In this document: positions 7,594 through 14,505 of the stretch, piece after piece
Layout of the letters: every line of letters starts with the position of its first letter
Position numbering within the stretch: the first letter of the stretch is position 1
Assembly: GCA_964557125.1 (NCBI GenBank)
Contig: CAZKYX010000017.1
Coordinates: 1-25,391, forward strand
Length of the DNA: 25,391 nucleotides
Reading direction: 5' to 3'
Source of the DNA: CAZKYX01 sp964557125
GTDB lineage: Bacteria; Patescibacteriota; Microgenomatia; Levybacterales; GWA1-39-11
Notes under the pieces: model-generated
What the model was told of the DNA's origin: nothing
The model's input: the letters and a program-made list of their open reading frames with translations, nothing else
Databases searched by the model: none
Program-made: the position numbers and the translations under genes

Positions 7594-7921
7594 GAGCTCC
7601 GTTAACAAAAGCTGGGGAAGAGTCACCGCCAAATTCCTTTGCAAGCTCTATTGCTTCGTCAATGACCACCTTTGGAGGTTCTTTTTTCTCAATGAGGAGT
7701 TCATATGCAGCTAAACGTAAAACAGCTAGGTCGGTTTTGTTAATCTTATCAATTGGAAATTCAGGTGCAACTTCGTGAATTTTTTCGTCAATTGACTCGA
7801 GGTTTTTGATAATCTCTTGGGCTTTTTTATCAACAATTTTTTGTTTGAGAAAACTGTAGGAAAATAATGCTTTTACTGCTTCTTGACGTTGTCTATGACG
7901 AGGATCAAAGGCTGTCTTCAT
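7568..7921 (-). CDS. nusB: Transcription antitermination factor NusB
   Basis: A 117-aa all-helical protein. It starts with DPRHRQRQEAVKALFSYSF, matching the family's RRxAREAALQALYQ region. It ends with NKTDLAVLRLAAYELLIEKKEPPKVVIDEAIELAKEFGGDSSPAFVNGALGKIL, which is the conserved NusB C-terminal block (D-L-A-IL-R-A-YEL; VIDEAIELAKxFG…FVNGVL). NusB with NusE/S10 binds boxA RNA in rRNA transcription complexes. It is somewhat short for the family. The ATG lies 3 bp after the rpmF stop, so the two are co-transcribed. Confidence 0.93.
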   Translation of the reverse strand: MKTAFDPRHRQRQEAVKALFSYSFLKQKIVDKKAQEIIKNLESIDEKIHEVAPEFPIDKINKTDLAVLRLAAYELLIEKKEPPKVVIDEAIELAKEFGGDSSPAFVNGALGKILKEL

Positions 7922-7924
7922 GTA

Positions 7925-8101
7925 TTAGCGTGCAATAACTTGCTTGCCTTTGTAGTAACCACATGCTTTACATGCAATATGAGGCACACTTACAGAGCCG
8001 CACTGACTGCAGATAGTTGTTGCTGTAAGACTTAGGGAAATGCTTGCGCGTCGCTTGCCTTTTCTTTGTCTTGAATGTCTTCTTTTTGGCTCTTGTGGCA
8101 T
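7925..8101 (-). CDS. rpmF: Ribosomal protein bL32
   Basis: A 58-aa ribosomal protein. MPQEPKRRHSRQRKGKRRA is the basic N-terminal tail (family MAVPKRKxSKxRxRxRRA). A zinc ribbon follows, with CSQCG and CKACGYYKGKQVI supplying four Cys. Length is typical. It begins a unit with nusB and rnc. The transcript from the promoter at 8181-8216 carries an 80-nt leader, unlike most genes here. No ribosome-binding site is obvious. Confidence 0.95.
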   Translation of the reverse strand: MPQEPKRRHSRQRKGKRRASISLSLTATTICSQCGSVSVPHIACKACGYYKGKQVIAR

Positions 8102-8134
8102 ATAGTTAGGGTTTAGTTAACAGAAAATAGCGTA

Positions 8135-8154
8135 TAGTTATATTTTTATAACTA
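8135..8154 (-). promoter_or_regulatory. Hairpin in the rpmF leader
   Basis: A perfect inverted repeat, TAGTTATA-N4-TATAACTA, lies 34 nt upstream of the rpmF ATG and inside the predicted 80-nt leader. It has no U-tract, so it is not an intrinsic terminator. It could be a protein-binding or stability element. Confidence 0.5.
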
Positions 8155-8180
8155 ATTGCGAAAATCAGTTACTAAACACT

Positions 8181-8216
8181 AGAATGTATTATATAAAATT
8201 TGAGGCTCTAGTGCAA
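8181..8216 (-). promoter_or_regulatory. Promoter of rpmF-nusB(-rnc)
   Basis: On the minus strand: TTGCAC (8216-8211), a 17-bp spacer and a perfect TATAAT (8193-8188). The predicted +1 is at 8181. It lies just after the recG stop codon. Confidence 0.75.
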
Positions 8217-8236
8217 GTGCAAGTGCGAGAGTTGAG

Positions 8237-10324
8237 TTAATCGGGGTTAATTCTATCTTCTGAATTTTGTTTTTCTATTTTTTCTTTTAATAACGTAAGA
8301 CCTTCAAGCTTGGGTAGAATCTTTTCAGCTTCCAATTTAGCCTTATCAACGAGATCAAATTGCGAGAATCTGGCAATCTTAAGTCCAGAATGGCCGTGCT
8401 GAGCAGTTCCGTACATTTCTCCGGGGCCTCTTAGTTTTAGATCAAGCTCAGCTAGTTCAAATCCCGTATGGGTTACTTCCATTGATTTAAGTCTTGTAAG
8501 TACTGTTTCATTTTCAGATTCTGAGAACAATAAGCAGTAACTTTCCAAGTCATTACGCCCCACTCTGCCCCTCAATTGGTGTAATTGTGCTAACCCAAAT
8601 CTATCTGCAGCCTCTATAACCATTATGGTTGCGTTTGGAATATCTATTCCAACTTCAACAACTGGGGTTGCAACGAGTACGTGATATTTTCCTTCCTTAA
8701 AGTCTTTCAAAATTTCATTTTTGTCTTTCGCTTTCAGTCTTCCATGCAGTAATCCAACTCTTAGTCCCTTGAATTCTACCTTGGAAAGATGCTCGAACTC
8801 CTTTGTTGCTGCCTTAACAGTTGCTGCACTCTCCGACTCATCAATAAATGGACAGACGATAAATGCTTGATTTGTTTTGCCGCTTTGTACTATTTGGTCC
8901 CTTATCCATGAGTATGCACTTTTTCTTTTAATGGGGGGAACAAGCCATGTCTTAATTTTTTTTCTTCCTTTCGGCATGTCTTTTAGAAGCGAAATATCTA
9001 AATCCTTATACATAACTAAAAGTGCCGTTCTTGGGATTGGTGTTGCTGTCATCGTGAGAAAGTGAGGGTTAATACCCTTTTCTCTTAAGATGGCTCGTTG
9101 CGCAACTCCAAAGCGTTGCTGCTCATCAACAACAACAAGGCCTAATTTTTTGAACACTACACTTTTTTGAATGAGCGCGTGTGTTCCGATAAAGATATTA
9201 GGTTGTACGTTGTAGGCGCCGCCCAGACGCCGTCCAGAAGGACTCTGTCCGGAGGAGTGCTCTGCCCGGCGGGCTGTAGGTTGCAGTTTTGAAGAACCGG
9301 TATGAAGAGCAACGGAGATACCAAGTGGCTCAAATAAGTTTTTAATAGTTATATAGTGCTGCTGCGCGAGAATTTCTGTTGGAGCCATAAGGACCGATTG
9401 AAATCCATTCAAATGACTGGCGTACATCGCAATTGCGGCAACAACTGTTTTTCCACTTCCAACATCACCTTCAAGCAGTCTATTCATCGGTATCTCTTTT
9501 GAAACATCTTGAAGGATATCTTCAACAGATACCTTCTGCGAATCAGTCAATGTGAAGGGAAGTTTTGTTATAAAACTATCAATTTTTTTCTTATCAATTG
9601 CAAAGGGACTACTGATTCGTTTCTTGTCCCATTCTTTTTTCCTTTCAAGTGCTCCAAGCTGCAAGAGAAATAGTTCATCAAATGATAAGCGCTCTCGCGC
9701 TTTTTCTACATCATCTTCATTATTGGGAAAATGAATGTTGTGTAGCGCTTCCCCGAGCGTTGGATATGAAAGTTCTTTTCGAATGCTTTCCGGCAAGTAG
9801 TCTTTCACATCCTTGTGTGTTGCAAGGAGTTCGTAAATTTTATTTCTCAACCATTTTGGGGAAAGTCCTGCGGTCGCATTGTAAACAGGAACTAGTCCTC
9901 GAATATGAATGCCGTTTGAACTCCCTAAGACTTCATAGTCTTTTACTTGAAACACTCTGGTTCTTCCAGAAAATACCATTTTCCCAACAAGACCAACCGT
10001 GTCTCCGGCTGAAATGACTCGGGTTATATATGATTGGTTAAACCAAACACACGGTACTGTTCCGCTAGCATCTTTAATTTGTCCTTTTTGAATAATAAAT
10101 TTTCTTCTGGTATATTCATTAGCCAACTCCAACATGGTGCCTGAAATAACTGAAGTCTGCCCTATCTGAAGTCTTGAGATTGATGTTGTGTTGCGATAAT
10201 CCTCATATCGAAAAGGGATGTGGTTAAGAAGATCTTCAAGAGTAAGAATTCCGAGCTTTTCAAGTCTTGATGATTTCATGCGAAAGGCGAGACCCGCTTC
10301 TCGTATTGGTGTTGTAAGTTGCAT
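8237..10324 (-). CDS. recG: ATP-dependent DNA helicase RecG
   Basis: A 695-aa helicase that remodels stalled forks and branched DNA. The N-terminal wedge/OB domain covers about residues 50-150 (ISRLQIGQTSVISGTML…GTVPCVWFNQSY). Superfamily 2 motifs follow: Walker A GDVGSGKT (286-293), motif Ia MAPTEILAQQH, motif II DEQQ (400-403; RecG usually has DEQH), TATPIPRT (426-433), ATPVVEVGIDIPNA and QLHQLRGRVGRN. The C terminus is the usual LKLRGPGEMYGTAQHG region. Between motif Ia and motif II, residues about 345-375 are an unusual basic Gly/Ser-rich insert encoded by an intergenic-type repeat. The gene begins 3 bp after the stop of a 34-aa membrane protein. Confidence 0.96.
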   Translation of the reverse strand: MQLTTPIREAGLAFRMKSSRLEKLGILTLEDLLNHIPFRYEDYRNTTSISRLQIGQTSVISGTMLELANEYTRRKFIIQKGQIKDASGTVPCVWFNQSYITRVISAGDTVGLVGKMVFSGRTRVFQVKDYEVLGSSNGIHIRGLVPVYNATAGLSPKWLRNKIYELLATHKDVKDYLPESIRKELSYPTLGEALHNIHFPNNEDDVEKARERLSFDELFLLQLGALERKKEWDKKRISSPFAIDKKKIDSFITKLPFTLTDSQKVSVEDILQDVSKEIPMNRLLEGDVGSGKTVVAAIAMYASHLNGFQSVLMAPTEILAQQHYITIKNLFEPLGISVALHTGSSKLQPTARRAEHSSGQSPSGRRLGGAYNVQPNIFIGTHALIQKSVVFKKLGLVVVDEQQRFGVAQRAILREKGINPHFLTMTATPIPRTALLVMYKDLDISLLKDMPKGRKKIKTWLVPPIKRKSAYSWIRDQIVQSGKTNQAFIVCPFIDESESAATVKAATKEFEHLSKVEFKGLRVGLLHGRLKAKDKNEILKDFKEGKYHVLVATPVVEVGIDIPNATIMVIEAADRFGLAQLHQLRGRVGRNDLESYCLLFSESENETVLTRLKSMEVTHTGFELAELDLKLRGPGEMYGTAQHGHSGLKIARFSQFDLVDKAKLEAEKILPKLEGLTLLKEKIEKQNSEDRINPD
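9201..9286. repeat. Intergenic-type repeat cassette inside recG
   Basis: An 86-bp segment whose edges are heptamers (GTTGTAC GTTGTAG on one side, CTGTAGG TTGCAG on the other), the same family as the intergenic TAGGTTG arrays at 16461 and 18398. The core is far more GC-rich than its surroundings and holds short hairpins (GTCC-AGAA-GGAC; GCCC-GGC-GGGC). It keeps the recG frame open. Confidence 0.75.
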
Positions 10325-10327
10325 TGT

Positions 10328-10432
10328 TTACAGTCCGATTAGAAATGGAAGGACGGAAGTAGCTACCATAGCAATGACGACAAAAATTATAATAATTTTC
10401 CAAATCCATTTATTGCGTCTTATAAAATCCAT
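10328..10432 (-). CDS. 34-aa single-pass membrane protein upstream of recG
   Basis: ATG at 10432 to TAA at 10328-10330 encodes 34 residues. A basic start (MDFIRRNKWIWK) is followed by one hydrophobic helix (IIIIFVVIAMVATSVLPFLI). Positive-inside topology suggests the N terminus is cytoplasmic. The stop is 3 bp before the recG start, so it is probably translated from the same mRNA. A TATAAC hexamer (10445-10440), supplied by the last heptamer of the adjacent array, would start the transcript one base before this ATG. I have no functional assignment. Its clear TM pattern and tight linkage argue that it is a real gene, but only conservation would settle it. Confidence 0.6.
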   Translation of the reverse strand: MDFIRRNKWIWKIIIIFVVIAMVATSVLPFLIGL

Positions 10433-10440
10433 GCGTTTAG

Positions 10441-10510
10441 TTATAAGTTATAATTTATAAATTATTATTTATAGAAAGGAAATTATAAATGATAAATCAT
10501 AAATAATAAA
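10441..10510. repeat. Ten-unit degenerate heptamer array (TTATAAA-like)
   Basis: Ten consecutive 7-bp units in register: TTATAAG, TTATAAT, TTATAAA, TTATTAT, TTATAGA, AAGGAAA, TTATAAA, TGATAAA, TCATAAA, TAATAAA. It fills the gap between tyrS and the small membrane gene and is the longest period-7 array in the window. Confidence 0.8.
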
Positions 10511-10516
10511 TCTAGT

Positions 10517-11698
10517 TTAGAGTTTTATTTTAGCAAATTTTTGCTTCCCAATCTTGAGTATTCCGTCCTCACGAAGTTCTGAAACGTTAATAAATGCGTT
10601 ACTTATCTTCATGTCATTGTAGCTTACACTGTTGGAGGAGACATACCGTTTCCATTCAGAATTTGAGTCAACCAAATTGTGCATGATTGCAATTGATGCA
10701 AGAGAAACACTCGAGTCTGCAACACTAATAGTGGGAATATCCTCCGGTGCTTTTTTGTCCTGCACTACATTTTGAAATTCTTTTGCAGCCCTCTCAGCCT
10801 TTTGTTCTCCATGATATATTTTTGTTATGGTATGCGCGAGCATTTTCTTTGTGTCCATAGGATTGTTAGCATCAAGCGACTTGCCAATTTTTTTTATTTC
10901 ATCGAGCGGAATATCAGTTGCAAGGATAAAATATTCCATTATCAATTCATCTTTAATCGACATTACCTTTCTGTACATATCATTTGCCTTATCATCAAGC
11001 CAGATTGCATTGTCCCATGTCTTACTCATTTTTCTTCCATCCGTTCCGGTTAAGAAAACGTTTGTAATGATGAAAGACTCTTTGTTCTTAAGATTTTTAA
11101 GAAGTGTTCTGCCCGCCTGCATATTAAATGTTTGGTCTGTCCCTCCAAGTTGAATATCTGTATTAAGGTGTAGGCTGTCATACCCCTGCATGAGTGGATA
11201 CATAACTTCCGCTAGACCAACACTAGTGCCAGCCGTGAGGCGTTTTTTGATGAGTTCTCGTGAAATAAAGTCATTCACTGAGAAGTTCATGGTAAGTTTT
11301 AGGATGTCTTCAAACGTCAATTTTGAAAGCCACTGGCTATTAAATTTGATAGCTATTTTATCGAAATCGAGAATCTTTTTGGCTTGCTCTTTATAGGTTG
11401 TAAGATTTTCTTGAATTTGTGAAGAGGTGAGAACTGGCCGCTCTGAAGTTTTGTCTGAAGTGTCGCCGATAAGTGCAGTGAAGTCACCAACTAAAAAAGT
11501 GACGTTATGGCCCATTTCTGCAAATTGTTGAATTTTTCTTAGCGTAACCGCATGTCCCAAATGGATTCTTGTTGCAGTTGGGTCTATCCCCATGTAGATG
11601 TTGAGTTTGTTGCCAGAATTTAGTCTTTGCTCAAGGAGCTTTATGTTGGGAATGATGTTTGCCACCCCTCGATGTAGTAGTTCAGGATTTGTGTCCAC
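10517..11698 (-). CDS. tyrS: Tyrosyl-tRNA synthetase
   Basis: A 393-aa class I synthetase charging tRNA-Tyr. The HIGH-type motif is HLGH in YMGIDPTATRIHLGHAVTLRKIQQF (about 35-59). The KMSKS-type motif is KMSKT in LTGTDGRKMSKTWDNAIWL. QLGGTDQTFNMQAGR is the amino-acid site region. An S4-like RNA-binding domain lies at the C terminus (VSYNDMKISNAFINVSELREDGILKIGKQKF). The start is GTG at 11698, because upstream ATGs are out of frame. A textbook promoter places the transcript start on the G of this GTG, so the mRNA should have no leader. It is divergent from mrcA. Confidence 0.96.
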   Translation of the reverse strand: MDTNPELLHRGVANIIPNIKLLEQRLNSGNKLNIYMGIDPTATRIHLGHAVTLRKIQQFAEMGHNVTFLVGDFTALIGDTSDKTSERPVLTSSQIQENLTTYKEQAKKILDFDKIAIKFNSQWLSKLTFEDILKLTMNFSVNDFISRELIKKRLTAGTSVGLAEVMYPLMQGYDSLHLNTDIQLGGTDQTFNMQAGRTLLKNLKNKESFIITNVFLTGTDGRKMSKTWDNAIWLDDKANDMYRKVMSIKDELIMEYFILATDIPLDEIKKIGKSLDANNPMDTKKMLAHTITKIYHGEQKAERAAKEFQNVVQDKKAPEDIPTISVADSSVSLASIAIMHNLVDSNSEWKRYVSSNSVSYNDMKISNAFINVSELREDGILKIGKQKFAKIKL

Positions 11699-11733
11699 GC
11701 ATTCATTATACGTAATATCAAAGTTAAGTTCAA
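11698..11733 (-). promoter_or_regulatory. Leaderless promoter of tyrS
   Basis: On the minus strand: TTGAAC (11733-11728), a 17-bp spacer and TATAAT (11710-11705). The predicted +1 is 11698, the first base of the GTG start codon. Confidence 0.8.
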
Positions 11734-11768
11734 TCAGCCTCTGGAAAAGACGCAGGCATCATGCATTT

Positions 11769-11783
11769 GGTATAATATTGGTT
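11769..11783 (+). promoter_or_regulatory. Extended -10 promoter of mrcA-like gene
   Basis: TATAAT at 11771-11776 is preceded by TG (TTTGGTATAAT), the extended -10 form. No good -35 is visible. The predicted +1 at 11783 is one base before the ATG. Confidence 0.65.
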
Positions 11784-14126
11784 ATGCGCTATTACCCTGT
11801 TTCGCGCCGCACTACTTCTAGACGCGCAAATCAAAACCGCTTTCATGTTACTCGACTACTCCTTGCAAGTAAGGCTGCAAAGTATGCCTTCTTTGGTCTA
11901 GTTGGCCTTGTCCTCATAGGATTTTTCTACATATTGTGGGTGTCCCGAGACCTCCCTACTCCCGGAAAGCTTGCCAATGGGGACCTAAAGGATTCCACAA
12001 GAATATTGGATAAAAATGACAAGCTCCTTTACTCGTTTTATAAGGATTACAACAGGATATACGTAGATTTAGATCAAATCCCAGAAAGTTTGTTAAAAGC
12101 GACTATCGCAACTGAAGATAAAGATTTTTACCGCAATAAGGGATTTTCTCCTATGGCTTACCTTCGTGTGATAAAAGATGTGCTTTTGTATCATCGTGTG
12201 ACTGGGGGGTCAACTATTACCCAGCAGCTCGTTAAGATTTCGCTACTTTCGCCAGAAAGAACCGCATCAAGAAAACTGAAAGAACTTATCCTTGCAATTC
12301 AAGTTGATAGCAGATATTCAAAAGATCAAATACTTGAAATGTATTTAAATAACATTTCTTATGGAGGTACTGCAATCGGAATTGAAGCGGCAAGCGATTT
12401 GTATTTTAATAAGCATGCTAAAGACTTAACCCTTGCGCAGAGTGCATTTCTAGCTGGCTTGCCACAGCTCCCAACGTATTATTCTCCCTATTCAAACTCT
12501 GACAAAACCTACGTTGGTCGAAGTCAAGAGGTGCTAAAGCGAATGCGTGAAGATGGTATTATTTCAAGAAAGGAAGCAGACAGTGCCCTTGAAGAAATAA
12601 AGAAATTTACATTTCCAGAGCAAAAGACAGAAAGTATTAAAGCCCCTCACTTTGTAATGTATATCAGACAGCAATTGGTGGATATGTTTGGAGAAGCACT
12701 TGTTGAGAATGGAAATCTTACCGTCAAGACAACCCTTGATGCCGAAATCCAGCAGGACGCTGAGAACATTGTCAGTAAAGAATTTGAGAACTTTAAGAAT
12801 TACAAAGTTAAGAATGCCGCTGTAATAGTTGAGGATGTAAAAACAGGTGGGATAACAGCTATGATTGGGAGTCGTGACTACTTTAATTTAGATATTGATG
12901 GTAATTACAATGCTTCAACTGCTTTAAGACAACCTGGTTCGTCACTTAAGCCTGTTACGTATGCAGTAGCTCTAGAACGAGGCTACACTGCGGCAAGTAT
13001 TATTATGGATGTAAAAACAGAGTTCACTGTTGTCGATCCAAATGACCCTACTTACACCCCAGTTAATTACGACGGTAAATACAGGGGGCCGGTACAAATG
13101 AGATTTGCTTTAGGAAATTCTCTCAACGTGCCTGCGGTTAAAACTCTTGCTCGAGTTGGAATAAAGCCAGTTCTTGAAAAGGGATATGAAATGGGGATTG
13201 AGAACTGGGAGCCAACCAATAAAAATATGCAAAGCGTTGGACTCTCTTTGGTTTTAGGAGGGCGTGAGGCATCGCTTTTACAGTTAACTTCAGCCTACAG
13301 TGTATTTGCACGCGAGGGTGTAAAAAAGCAGCCATTTGCAATACTTGAGGTAAAGGATAGAAAAGGGAAGACGCTCTTTAAGCATTCGGATGAAAAAGGA
13401 GAAAAGGTGCTGTCTCCTGAAATAGCTTTCATTATTTCCCACATGTTGCTTGATAACAACGCTCGCGCTGATGCATTTGGTACGCGCTCTTGGCTCGTTG
13501 TTTCTGGCAAGACAGTGTCTGTCAAAACTGGAACAACAGATCAAAAGAGAGATAACTGGACTGTTGGATATACTCCTTCGTATGCAGTTGGTGTTTGGGT
13601 GGGAAACAACGACAACTCTCCTCTTGACCCGAGAATTGCCTCCGGAGTAACAGGAGCTTCTCCAATTTGGAATAAAATTATGGCGCGAGTCTTAAAGGAT
13701 AAAAAGAACGAAGAATTCAGACAGCCTGATGGCGTCAAGGCAGTAGAGATAGATGCATTTTCAGGAGGTCTCCCGATAGATGGTCAATCAAAGAGAACCG
13801 AGTATTTTGTAAAAGGTACGGAGCCAACTGGAAAGTCACCAATATATAAAACCCTAAAACTTTCAAAGCACGATGGTGGAAAGCTAGCGTCAGACCAAGA
13901 AGTTGAGAGAAGCGATTATGATACGGGTGACTTTGTTGTATTTCAAGAAGATGACCCTGTTTCAACTGATGGCAAGAATAGATGGCAGGAAGCTATTAAT
14001 GCGTGGGTAAAGGAAAATTACAAAGATGCAAAATATAACCCGCCGACTGAAAAGTCCGGATACACATATTCGGAAAATCAGCAACCAACTGAAACTCCAA
14101 CCCCTACCCTAAGTCCGACACCATAA
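11784..14126 (+). CDS. mrcA: Class A penicillin-binding protein (PBP1A-like)
   Basis: A 780-aa bifunctional peptidoglycan synthase. A basic cytoplasmic N terminus and one TM helix (YAFFGLVGLVLIGFFYILWV) precede the GT51 glycosyltransferase domain, with ATEDKDFY (catalytic Glu111) and TGGSTITQQLVK. The transpeptidase domain has RQPGSSLKP (nucleophile Ser386, Lys389), GNSLNVPAVK (SxN) and VKTGTTDQKRDNW (KTG at 581-583). The C terminus is a Pro/Thr-rich tail (PTETPTPTLSPTP). I start it at ATG 11784 because a TATAAT lies just ahead; an open frame from 11598 would be antisense to tyrS. It acts at the outer face of the inner membrane. The gene ends in TAA and is followed by a heptamer array. Confidence 0.95.
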   Translation: MRYYPVSRRTTSRRANQNRFHVTRLLLASKAAKYAFFGLVGLVLIGFFYILWVSRDLPTPGKLANGDLKDSTRILDKNDKLLYSFYKDYNRIYVDLDQIPESLLKATIATEDKDFYRNKGFSPMAYLRVIKDVLLYHRVTGGSTITQQLVKISLLSPERTASRKLKELILAIQVDSRYSKDQILEMYLNNISYGGTAIGIEAASDLYFNKHAKDLTLAQSAFLAGLPQLPTYYSPYSNSDKTYVGRSQEVLKRMREDGIISRKEADSALEEIKKFTFPEQKTESIKAPHFVMYIRQQLVDMFGEALVENGNLTVKTTLDAEIQQDAENIVSKEFENFKNYKVKNAAVIVEDVKTGGITAMIGSRDYFNLDIDGNYNASTALRQPGSSLKPVTYAVALERGYTAASIIMDVKTEFTVVDPNDPTYTPVNYDGKYRGPVQMRFALGNSLNVPAVKTLARVGIKPVLEKGYEMGIENWEPTNKNMQSVGLSLVLGGREASLLQLTSAYSVFAREGVKKQPFAILEVKDRKGKTLFKHSDEKGEKVLSPEIAFIISHMLLDNNARADAFGTRSWLVVSGKTVSVKTGTTDQKRDNWTVGYTPSYAVGVWVGNNDNSPLDPRIASGVTGASPIWNKIMARVLKDKKNEEFRQPDGVKAVEIDAFSGGLPIDGQSKRTEYFVKGTEPTGKSPIYKTLKLSKHDGGKLASDQEVERSDYDTGDFVVFQEDDPVSTDGKNRWQEAINAWVKENYKDAKYNPPTEKSGYTYSENQQPTETPTPTLSPTP

Positions 14127-14129
14127 ACC

Positions 14130-14171
14130 AGTTGACAGTTTACAGTTCACAATTCACAGTTAACTAATCAC
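14130..14171. repeat. Degenerate heptamer array (AGTTNAC)
   Basis: Units AGTTGAC, AGTTTAC, AGTTCAC, AATTCAC, AGTTAAC, TAATCAC lie in register, immediately after the mrcA-like stop codon. Confidence 0.75.
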
Positions 14172-14178
14172 TAAGAGC

Positions 14179-14400
14179 TCAGTACCAATCAGTGCCATCA
14201 GTGAGCGCTGGAAATGTTAAAAGACCTGCAAGCTTTGGATTTTTTGCGATAAGACCGGTTTCTTCTTTAATTTCTCGAAGCGCACACTCTTCAGGATTTT
14301 CTCCATTTTCAAACTTGCCCCCTACCCCATTTCACTTATTATTGTAACGACTATCCTTCTTGCTTTGAGGACGAATCATGAGGGTGAGATGAGTTTTGTA
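14179..14400 (-). pseudogene. Truncated NUDIX hydrolase remnant with in-frame TGA
   Basis: On the minus strand one frame reads THLTLMIRPQSKKDSRYNNK, TGA (14334-14332), then NGVGGKFENGENPEECAL and REIKEETGLIAKNP, ending LTDGTDWY and TGA (14181-14179). GGKFENGENPEECALREIKEETGL is a complete NUDIX box (GX5EX7REUXEEXGU). The position of the TGA is where MutT/MTH1-like proteins have the Trp of KWNGxGGK, so a TGG-to-TGA change is likely. The C-terminal half of the domain is missing and upstream sequence runs into stops. It is a decayed gene of a subfamily different from the intact NUDIX gene at 17543. The remaining DNA to 14505 shows no gene. Confidence 0.8.
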
Positions 14401-14505
14401 TGTAAGCCTAGCGCTCTACATATGCAAATTTGTAGCTAGTCTTGCGTTTCTCATCCCTTTGGGACTGCGAGCCTAAACAGAGGGTTGCGAGTATTTGTCT
14501 TCTCA

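Noticed and set aside
10772..11396. Open frames on the + strand opposite tyrS
   Set aside because: They overlap a well-conserved synthetase gene and show no recognisable domain or start signal.
11598..11783. N-terminal extension of the class A PBP
   Set aside because: It is antisense to tyrS, gives no PBP-like sequence, and a TATAAT box lies just before ATG 11784.
14332..14334. Evidence for UGA recoding (code 4 or 25)
   Set aside because: Several intact genes end in TGA, including 4-nt ATGA overlaps with the next start, so UGA is a stop here.
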